This document shows positions 56,298 through 64,000 of a stretch of DNA of 64,000 nt, one piece after another. The translations under genes and the position numbers were made by a program. The DNA comes from Pyrodictiaceae archaeon. GTDB lineage: Archaea; Thermoproteota; Thermoprotei_A; Sulfolobales; Pyrodictiaceae. The notes under the pieces are model-generated. The model saw only the letters and a list, made by a program, of their open reading frames with translations. It searched no databases and had not been told where the DNA came from. The stretch is from assembly GCA_027036135.1 (NCBI GenBank), contig JALVSY010000007.1, positions 190,880 through 254,879 of the forward strand, read 5' to 3'. Each line of letters begins with the position of its first letter. Positions within the stretch are counted from its first letter, which is position 1.

Positions 56298-57710
56298 CTA
56301 GGAGCTTTGAATAGAGGGGATCCGCTGGCTTGCAAGTCTTGGAGGCCTATTGCGTGTAGGTATCACCCATCTATCCTTGCCCAATGCTAGCCACTTGTAG
56401 ATGAGGTCAGCATCCTCTATGCTTAATCCTACTTCTTGCAGTACCGAGGCAGCCGCCATTTTACTCATACCCTCAACGTTTATTCTTCTAAAGAATTCCC
56501 TTATCGCCACTAATCTCTTCAATGCCTTCTTTACTTCATCCACATTCCCGGCAGCAAACATGTTAGCTAAATACTGTAAAGGTATCCTCATTTCATCTAT
56601 AGATGGGATTATGGACTCGTACTTAGCATCATATGTACCGTTGGGCCCCATGCTTGCTATAACCGGGCTTAGTGGCGGTATATAGAACACCATAGGTAAT
56701 GTTCTATATTCCGGATGTAGTGGCAGCGCTATTTCCCACTTCTTGAACATATAGTATGCAGGGCTCTCCTGCGCAGCTTTAATAAAGTTGTCAGGGACTC
56801 CATCAGCCTTTGCTTGCTTTATAACCTTTGGATCGAAGGGATCCAGTATTATGCTACGATGAGCAGCTACTAGCTTATCTTCTGGAGCAGAAGCTGCCTC
56901 TAGTACTTTATCCTCGTCGTATAAGACGACTCCGACGTATCTTATTCTTCCAACGCACGTCTCAACACAGATCGGTGGTAGTCCTACCTCGAGCCTGGGG
57001 TAGCAGAATATGCATTTCTCGCTTTTACCAGTCTTCCAGTTAAAGAATATCTTTTTGTATGGGCAGGCTATCTCGCAGTATCTATAGCCCTTGCACCTGG
57101 TCTGGTCTATAAGTACTATACCGTCTTCCTTCCTCTTATATATAGCTTTTGTTGGGCAAGCCGCAACGCATGCTGGGTTCAAGCAATGGTTGCAGAGTCT
57201 TGGTAGATAGAACATAAATATGTTTCTCAGCGTCATATATATAGATGCTTGTATGTTCTTCCAATTAGGATCAGCTTTTCCATATATGTTTGCACCGCCT
57301 AGATCGTCGTCCCAGTTAGGACTCCACTTGATCTCCATTGGTTTCTTGGTGTACATGTTTATTGGGTTAGCAACTGGCTGCTCCTCTCCTACCTCTGGGG
57401 CAAATAGTGCCTTATAATCATAGGTATATGGTGTATAGTAATCTCTCATCTCCAACGGCTTAAACTTCTTCTCTACTTCAAGTCTTAGCCGAAGCTTACC
57501 GTTTACTAGTACCCAGCCTCCACCATATCTTTCTTGATCCTCCCATAGTTTGGGATAACCAACTCCAGGCCTTGTCTCTACATTAGCCCACCAAGCGTAC
57601 TCTTGGCCCTCTCTATTTGTCCATACCTTTTTCCCATTTATGGCACACGCATGGCATCCTAGACATTTATCGAGATTTATTACCATAGCGAACTGTGCTC
57701 TTATCAACAC
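56298..57710 (-). CDS. narH: Nitrate reductase beta (Fe-S) subunit
   Basis: INLDKCLGCHACAI, CNHCLNPACVAACPTKAIYKR, RCKGYRYCEIACPYKKIFFN, EKCIFCYPR. Confidence 0.95.
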   Translation of the reverse strand: MLIRAQFAMVINLDKCLGCHACAINGKKVWTNREGQEYAWWANVETRPGVGYPKLWEDQERYGGGWVLVNGKLRLRLEVEKKFKPLEMRDYYTPYTYDYKALFAPEVGEEQPVANPINMYTKKPMEIKWSPNWDDDLGGANIYGKADPNWKNIQASIYMTLRNIFMFYLPRLCNHCLNPACVAACPTKAIYKRKEDGIVLIDQTRCKGYRYCEIACPYKKIFFNWKTGKSEKCIFCYPRLEVGLPPICVETCVGRIRYVGVVLYDEDKVLEAASAPEDKLVAAHRSIILDPFDPKVIKQAKADGVPDNFIKAAQESPAYYMFKKWEIALPLHPEYRTLPMVFYIPPLSPVIASMGPNGTYDAKYESIIPSIDEMRIPLQYLANMFAAGNVDEVKKALKRLVAIREFFRRINVEGMSKMAAASVLQEVGLSIEDADLIYKWLALGKDRWVIPTRNRPPRLASQRIPSIQSS

Positions 57711-57749
57711 TTTTCACCCCTGCCCTATTCCTTACTTTTTATTATTGAG

Positions 57750-60700
57750 CTAGGTGCTTGAAGAAAAATCGGAGCCGAGCTTCTTATGGAGATACACAAT
57801 GGCTATATGGTCTCTGTTTATACCTGGCGGGCCATAGTAGTTGATGAAGAAGCTTAGCTGGGCATAGCCACCGACCATATCTGTTGGCTTAAGATATACT
57901 CTGGTAGGACTGTTGTGTGTACCGCCCTGCTTGCCTGTTAGCTTGCTCTTCTTGATATAGATGTGTCTCTCCTGGGCATGATACATGAATGCTACGCCCT
58001 CTGGTATCCTCGGGCTCGTTATAACCCTTGCTACAACTACGCCGTTATCATTCACTACCTCAACCCAGTCATTATCACTAAGCCCTGCCCATTCGGCATC
58101 CTTATCGTTAAGCCATATTACTTGTCCACCCCTGCCCAGTGTCATCATGAACCACGTGTCCCAGAAGGTTGTATGAATGTTCCACTTGCCATGAGGTGTT
58201 AGATATCTTAGCACTAGCATTTTCTTCCCATTAACCTCTATTCTATGCTGGCCCGGTATTATCGATCCAAGGCCAAGTCTCTTGCCAACATTAGTTATTT
58301 CGCCGAGCTTTAAGCCGTTAAGCGATGGCTTATAGGTTGGCAACATCTCACCTAATCCAAGGAACCAGTCATGGTCTATATAGAAGTGCTGCCTGCCGCT
58401 AAGCGTTCTCCATGGTATTAGTTTCTCCACGTTCTGCGTATAGGGAGCATATGTTCTGCCAGGATGCGGTATGCCGCTCCATATAGGCGATGTATGTACT
58501 CTCCTAGGCTGCCTTATGATATCTCTGAACTTTATTCTTTCGAGACTATCCACGAGTTCGACAAGGTTATTTAGGCCGGTCTTCTTCTCGAGATCCTTGA
58601 ACGCCCTAACACTTAGCTTTCCATTAGTCTCCGGGCTCAGAGCTAGTATGGCTTCTGCCACGTTCTTGTCCTTCTTAAGGCTTGGGCAACCATCTGGGCA
58701 CTTCTCCCAGTAGAGCACTCCGAACTCCTGCTTTAGCTCCTCGTAGACATCGCTTGCATCCATGCCTACTCCTTTGGCGCCTACCTTCTTTGCTCCCGGG
58801 CCTAGCGATATATACATCTTATAAACATTCTTGTAGTCTCTTTTCACTACATGCAGGTCCCACATAGTCTTACCAGGTATTGGCTCTCCTTCGCCCTTCC
58901 ACCACTCCTTGACAACGCCATAGGGCTGTGCTATCTCTAGCGGGGTGTCATGCCAGAGAGCTCGCGCGACTATATCTTCTACCGGCTCGGGGAAGTACTT
59001 TGCAGCCATTTCGCTAAACTTCTTTGCTAGCTCGGCGAATGCTTGCCAATCGGTCTTCGATTCCCATAGCGGTTCAACAGCCGGTGTGAATGGGTGAACG
59101 AAGGTATGCATATCGGTCATATTTAAGTCGTATTTCTCATACCAAGTAGCTGCTGGGAGCACTATATCAGCATAGAGCGATGTGGTACATACTCGGAAGT
59201 CGAGATCCACTAAGAGATCAAGTTTTCCTATAGGTGCTGGCTCTCTCCAGACAGCCTCTTTTACCTTGCCCTTAGCGTTCTCGTTAGCCATTACTTGTTC
59301 TAGTGGTGTGCCGAGGAGGTGCTTGAAGAAGTACTCAACGCCTTTACCGCTTGCGCCGAGTAGGTTAGACCGCCATACGAAGAGTACTCTGAGCCAGTTC
59401 TCCGGCGCGTCTGGATCCTCTATTGCAAACTTTAGCTTACCTTCCTTCAAAAGCTCAGCAACGTACTTTATCGGGTCCTTGCCCTGCTGTCTTGCCTCTT
59501 TTGCTAACTCTATTGGATTCCTATTCCACTGCGGATAGAATGGGAGCCATCCGAGCTTAGCGGCGATTATGTTACAATCCATTGAATGGTTACACTTTAC
59601 TTTCTTCTGTACCTCTTTTACCGAGGGAGCAAGATCCTTGACTTCCAAGGGATCATAACGCCACTGATCCGTGTGCACATAGAAGAAGCTTGGACTGTTC
59701 TGGTGCCTCGGGGGCTTCACCCAGTCCAGGGCAAATGCTACCTTGGCCCATCCGGTAAGGGTTCTTATCATTTCCTGGCCAACATAGTGGGCCCAACCGC
59801 CTCCGTTTCTACCCTCAGCCGCTGTTAACTTTATTAGCAACAATATGCTGCGATAAGTTAGGTCCGTATGGAACCACTGGTTGATACCAGAGCCCATTAG
59901 TATCATTACGCGGCCCTTACTCTTCAGCGCCGTCTCAGCAAACTCTCTCGCTATCTTTATTGCGAGGTTCCTCGAGATACCAGTTATCTTTTCTTGCCAT
60001 GCAGGGGTGAAGGGCTTTGGATCATCGTAGCTCGTTGGGTAATCACCAGGGAGCCCACGGTTCACGCCAAGATATGCTGTCAGTAAATCAAACACTGTTG
60101 TCACATAAACCGTACCATTCTTTGTCTTCACCTTCTTTACAGGGACACCGCGCTTTACTGTATATGATTGACCAAACTCTGGACCAAAGACTGGGAAGGT
60201 TACTTGTATTACTTCGTCCTGCATTCCGAGGAACGTGAGAACGGGGTCTATCTTTGTCCCCGTCACTGGGTCCTCGAGCTTCAGGTTCCATTTACCGCTA
60301 TTATTATCATCCCATCGATAACCTATTGATCCATTAACCAATCTTATCCTCTTTGTATTTGCATCGTAGACTAGGAGCTTCCATTCAGGGTTCTTCTCAT
60401 TACCATACCTAGGATCAGCGTACTCGCTTGGATCTAGATCAGATAGTCTTAGGAACTTGCCCGGCTTGTACTCACCATCCTCGTAATCCAGCTTGACGAG
60501 GAACGGCAGGTCCGTGTACTTCTTTACATAGTCCAGGAAGAAGTCATAATTCTTCTTTACATAGAACTCGGTGAGCAGGACATGCGCCATACCTAGTGCT
60601 AGAGCACCGTCTGTGCTGGGTTTTACTGGTATCCAGACATCAGCGAATTTTGTATTCTCGGTGTAGTCGGGGCTTACTACTACTATCTTGGTGCCCTTGT

Positions 60701-61622
60701 ATCTAACCTCTGCGAGGTAATGGCCATCAGGAGTTCTCGTCAATGGTATATTGGTGCCCCAGTCTATTATGTATGCTGCATTGTACCAGTCAGCGCTTTC
60801 TGGTACATCTGTTTGTTCGCCCCATATCTGAGGGCTCGCTGGTGGTAGGTCGGCGTACCAGTCATAGAAGCTGCCCATAGCGCCACCTATAAGCTCTATG
60901 AATCGTGAGCCGCTAGCGAAACTTACAGGACTCATAGCCGGTATCGGCGTGAATCCGAATATCCTATCGGGGCCATACTTCTTTATAGTGTATATTAGAG
61001 CTGCAGATATTATTTCAAGCGCTTCATCCCAAGTTGTTCGTACTAGTCCTCCTCGTCCGCGAGCGCTTGTATACATTTTCTTCTTGTTGGGGTCGGATAC
61101 TATGCTTTCCCAAGCCTTTACGGGATCACCATACATGGCCTTAGCTTGTCTCCAAAGCTGGAGGAGAGGCTTCCTTATGTAAGGGTACTTTATTCGTGTG
61201 GGCGAGTATATGTACCAGCTAAAGACGGCGCCTCTAGGACAACCCCTTGGTTCGTAATTTGGTATGGTTGGGCTTATTTCTGGATAATCCCTAGCTTGTA
61301 GCTCCCATGCTATTATACCGTCTTTTACATATACGAACCAAGAGCAAGAACCGGTACAGTTTACTCCATGAGTTGATCTCGCCACCTTATCGTATTTCCA
61401 CATATTCCTATATAGTTGCTCCCACTTCCTTAGTTGCTCCGGATAGCCAAGTCGCGGATTACCTATCTTTACTAAATACTTGTCTTTGTCAAGCACCTTG
61501 GCTATCTTGTCGGCTGATGCAATAAGCTTTATAGATGAAGCAGCAGCGCCCGCAGCAGCAAGTATCTTTAGAAAGTCCCTTCGTGTTAGTTTGCTGGTCT
61601 TCTCCTCTCCCAACACGTTCAC
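57750..61622 (-). CDS. narG: Nitrate reductase alpha (molybdopterin) subunit with Tat signal
   Basis: KLTRRDFLKILAAAGAAASS; HGVNCTGSCSW; IDWGTNIPLTRTPDGHY. Confidence 0.95.
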   Translation of the reverse strand: MNVLGEEKTSKLTRRDFLKILAAAGAAASSIKLIASADKIAKVLDKDKYLVKIGNPRLGYPEQLRKWEQLYRNMWKYDKVARSTHGVNCTGSCSWFVYVKDGIIAWELQARDYPEISPTIPNYEPRGCPRGAVFSWYIYSPTRIKYPYIRKPLLQLWRQAKAMYGDPVKAWESIVSDPNKKKMYTSARGRGGLVRTTWDEALEIISAALIYTIKKYGPDRIFGFTPIPAMSPVSFASGSRFIELIGGAMGSFYDWYADLPPASPQIWGEQTDVPESADWYNAAYIIDWGTNIPLTRTPDGHYLAEVRYKGTKIVVVSPDYTENTKFADVWIPVKPSTDGALALGMAHVLLTEFYVKKNYDFFLDYVKKYTDLPFLVKLDYEDGEYKPGKFLRLSDLDPSEYADPRYGNEKNPEWKLLVYDANTKRIRLVNGSIGYRWDDNNSGKWNLKLEDPVTGTKIDPVLTFLGMQDEVIQVTFPVFGPEFGQSYTVKRGVPVKKVKTKNGTVYVTTVFDLLTAYLGVNRGLPGDYPTSYDDPKPFTPAWQEKITGISRNLAIKIAREFAETALKSKGRVMILMGSGINQWFHTDLTYRSILLLIKLTAAEGRNGGGWAHYVGQEMIRTLTGWAKVAFALDWVKPPRHQNSPSFFYVHTDQWRYDPLEVKDLAPSVKEVQKKVKCNHSMDCNIIAAKLGWLPFYPQWNRNPIELAKEARQQGKDPIKYVAELLKEGKLKFAIEDPDAPENWLRVLFVWRSNLLGASGKGVEYFFKHLLGTPLEQVMANENAKGKVKEAVWREPAPIGKLDLLVDLDFRVCTTSLYADIVLPAATWYEKYDLNMTDMHTFVHPFTPAVEPLWESKTDWQAFAELAKKFSEMAAKYFPEPVEDIVARALWHDTPLEIAQPYGVVKEWWKGEGEPIPGKTMWDLHVVKRDYKNVYKMYISLGPGAKKVGAKGVGMDASDVYEELKQEFGVLYWEKCPDGCPSLKKDKNVAEAILALSPETNGKLSVRAFKDLEKKTGLNNLVELVDSLERIKFRDIIRQPRRVHTSPIWSGIPHPGRTYAPYTQNVEKLIPWRTLSGRQHFYIDHDWFLGLGEMLPTYKPSLNGLKLGEITNVGKRLGLGSIIPGQHRIEVNGKKMLVLRYLTPHGKWNIHTTFWDTWFMMTLGRGGQVIWLNDKDAEWAGLSDNDWVEVVNDNGVVVARVITSPRIPEGVAFMYHAQERHIYIKKSKLTGKQGGTHNSPTRVYLKPTDMVGGYAQLSFFINYYGPPGINRDHIAIVYLHKKLGSDFSSST

Positions 61623-61800
61623 CTTAAATGCGCGATAATATGCGCTCCAATTACAGTCTTTATGTTACCTCATGACTCATTTTAATAGAGAACCCCGGAA
61701 TATTCTGGTGGGACTAAAACCTTATTCGTGTTCGTGGAGGCACTTGGCCGAGACACCCATTTTAGCTTTAAGCAAGAATCTATTCGAAGAGGGCTAAGCT

Positions 61801-63186
61801 ATGGCGCTCCGTGTGGTTGTTGTTGGTGCTGGAGCTGCTGGTATGAGTGCTGCTAGTCGTGTTAAGCGCCTCCTGCGTGACAAGGCAGAGGTTGTTGTGT
61901 TTGAGAAGGGTGGCTGGGTTAGCTTTGCTCTATGCGGTACTCCTTACTATGTTGGTTGCCGTGTTAAGAGTCTGGAGGAGCTAACGTATTACCCGTTGGA
62001 GGAGTTTACCAAGAAGCGTGGAATAAGGATAAACCTCTACACTGAAGTAGTTGATGTTGAGGCTGATGCGCGGCGTATCCGTTACCGTAGCCGGGGCGGT
62101 GAGGAGGGAGTCTACGAGTATGATTACTTGGTGCTAGCTACTGGTGCGCGGCCCCGTGTGCCCCGGGACTGGCTTGGCTACGAGAACGTGTTTACTCTCC
62201 ATAGCCTCGACGAGGCTGATCGTATTAGGAGCTTCCTTGTAGCTAACTCGGTGAAGCGCGTAGTTGTCATAGGTGGTGGGTATACAGGGGTTGAGGTTGC
62301 GGAGAACCTTCGGGGCCTCGGCAAAGAGGTTGTACTAGTTCATAGCCGTGGCCATGTCCTCAATAAGGTCCTTGACGAGGAAATAGCAAGTATTGTTGAG
62401 GAGAAGGCCCGGGGGCACGGAGTAGAGCTTGTCCTCGGGAAACGAGTAGAGGCGTTGGAGGGCCAGGGCGGGAGAGCCAGGAGGGCGGTGCTTACAGGCG
62501 GCGACGCAGTGGAGGCTGATGCGTTCATAGTCGCGCCCGGTATTGAGCCAAACACTGTTCTCGCCGAGAAGGCTGGCTTAAGGATAGGGGAGACGGGGGC
62601 TATCTGGACCGATGAACATATGAGGACTAGTAATGAGTACATCTATGCCGTGGGGGACGCTGTTGAGACACGTGACGCTTTGACTGGTGGTAGGGTTTGG
62701 TGGCCGTTCGCGCCTGCTGGTAATAAGCAGGGCTACGTAGCTGGCACGAACATTGCTGGCGGGGAGGCCGTGTTCCCTGGCGTGGTTCGTTCAAGTGCCT
62801 TGGGGGCCTTCGGGCTCTACATAGCCTCTACTGGTCTACGCGAGGAGGACGCGCCAAGGTATGGGTTCAGGCCTGTCTCTGCCTACTTGAAGGCGCGTAC
62901 ACGGTCCCATTACTTTGGTGGGGGGCCAGAGATACACCTAAAGGTGATAGCTGACGAGGAGACGGGGCGCCTCATAGGCGCCCAGGCTGTGTCGGAGGAC
63001 TCTAGCGCGTTCTGGAGAGTGAATATTGTCTCGGCACTGATATGGGGCAAGGCTACAGTATGGGACTTGTTTAGCTACGACCAGTCCTACTGGCCAGGCG
63101 CGAACCCGGTATGGGACCCGTTAACGATTGCTGCTAGGTTGCTCCTCCGAAGCTTCCGTGGCCGGGATTGGAGGACACTGAGCTAA
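61801..63186 (+). CDS. FAD-dependent pyridine nucleotide-disulfide oxidoreductase (CoA-disulfide reductase/NADH oxidase-like)
   Basis: VVVVGAGAAGMSAASRVKRL, SFALCGTPYYVG, VVVIGGGYTGVEVAENLRGLG, YAVGDAVE. Confidence 0.92.
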   Translation: MALRVVVVGAGAAGMSAASRVKRLLRDKAEVVVFEKGGWVSFALCGTPYYVGCRVKSLEELTYYPLEEFTKKRGIRINLYTEVVDVEADARRIRYRSRGGEEGVYEYDYLVLATGARPRVPRDWLGYENVFTLHSLDEADRIRSFLVANSVKRVVVIGGGYTGVEVAENLRGLGKEVVLVHSRGHVLNKVLDEEIASIVEEKARGHGVELVLGKRVEALEGQGGRARRAVLTGGDAVEADAFIVAPGIEPNTVLAEKAGLRIGETGAIWTDEHMRTSNEYIYAVGDAVETRDALTGGRVWWPFAPAGNKQGYVAGTNIAGGEAVFPGVVRSSALGAFGLYIASTGLREEDAPRYGFRPVSAYLKARTRSHYFGGGPEIHLKVIADEETGRLIGAQAVSEDSSAFWRVNIVSALIWGKATVWDLFSYDQSYWPGANPVWDPLTIAARLLLRSFRGRDWRTLS

Positions 63187-63216
63187 AGACCCACTTTTCT
63201 TCTTCCTTGGGCTTGT

Positions 63217-63993
63217 TTATTTCTTCCTAAGCAGTAGTGCGAGTGGGCGCGAAGTCGCTGCTAGGAATGCGAAGACCGCGAATCCGATAATTGATAATGA
63301 GCTATTACGAGTAGCTATGGCTGCTACAAGGCCTATACCGGACCATAGGAACGCTATGAGGAGTTCGAGCCCGCCGAGCCTTTCCACTAGGCTCTGCTTG
63401 CCACGAGGAGTCGCTAGCGCTACTAAGCCTGCGGCGAGGCCGAGAACGAGGCCTACTACGTGTTGCGCTGAGTCGTAGCCAGGGTTCTTCACGAGAGCGA
63501 GAAGAGCTAGTGGAACCGCGGCTATTATCATTATTGCTGATGCTCGGAGGGTGCTGTAGCGCTTGCGCAGCACTAGGTATACTGCAGCGAGTACCGCGCC
63601 TATAGTGGCTCCTCCCACTACGTCGCGGAGATAGTGTACGTGTAGAACTAGCCGTGAGCAAGACACAGCAGTTACCGCCATTGCTCCACCGAGCAGCGCT
63701 AGAGGGCTAAGGGTCTCGGCGACGACGATCCCCCAGAACAGCGACGCCATTAATGCATGCCCGCTCGGGAACCCTGGGCCAGAGGCGTGTACAAGCCACT
63801 CGCTCTGCGGGGGACGAGGCAAGTTGATATAGACTTTCAAGAAGACACCGAGAGCCGAGCCAAGTGCTAGGCCTGATACCAGCCTTATCCCGAGAACTCC
63901 ACTGAGCACAATGTATACCAGGAGCCCTATCACCATGTAGGCTGCCTCCCCGCCTATAGCGGAGACCAACTTACAGCCACTAACCCCGCCCAA
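63217..63993 (-). CDS. PAP2-family membrane phosphatase
   Basis: PRPPQSEWLVHASGPGFPSGHALMAS, SRLVLHVHYLRDVVGGATIG. Confidence 0.88.
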   Translation of the reverse strand: MGGVSGCKLVSAIGGEAAYMVIGLLVYIVLSGVLGIRLVSGLALGSALGVFLKVYINLPRPPQSEWLVHASGPGFPSGHALMASLFWGIVVAETLSPLALLGGAMAVTAVSCSRLVLHVHYLRDVVGGATIGAVLAAVYLVLRKRYSTLRASAIMIIAAVPLALLALVKNPGYDSAQHVVGLVLGLAAGLVALATPRGKQSLVERLGGLELLIAFLWSGIGLVAAIATRNSSLSIIGFAVFAFLAATSRPLALLLRKK

Positions 63994-64000
63994 GGGGCAG

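Noticed and set aside
1-64000. CRISPR array, transposase or IS element, rRNA
   Set aside because: No regularly spaced 24-37-bp repeats, no transposase-like translation and no rRNA-like sequence were noticed; an exhaustive repeat search was not possible by eye.

Overview
The window looks like chromosomal DNA from a hyperthermophilic crenarchaeon. Supporting marks are a reverse gyrase, CdvA/CdvB/CdvC cell-division genes, archaeal thiamine genes (Thi4, ThiC, ThiD-ThiN) and frequent GTG/TTG starts. A Tat-exported NarGH nitrate reductase operon makes a Pyrodictiaceae/Pyrolobus-type host plausible, but this is inference. Most of the window is ordinary housekeeping and transport sequence. The unusual parts are: (i) a TA/PaREP1/nuclease-rich accessory island (about 48.9-53.0 kb) ending at a tRNA-Gly(CCC) gene; (ii) a nitrate reductase operon with a histidine-free multi-TM protein where a cytochrome b anchor would be expected; (iii) cdvA, cdvB and cdvC dispersed rather than in one operon; (iv) a series of broken genes: hicA, mazF, vapB/vapC, PaREP1, an ABC permease, an HTH/beta-repeat gene, and a 2-hydroxyacid dehydrogenase whose two halves lie head-to-head as if by a local inversion. 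All calls come from reading the sequence and supplied translations; no database search was run.
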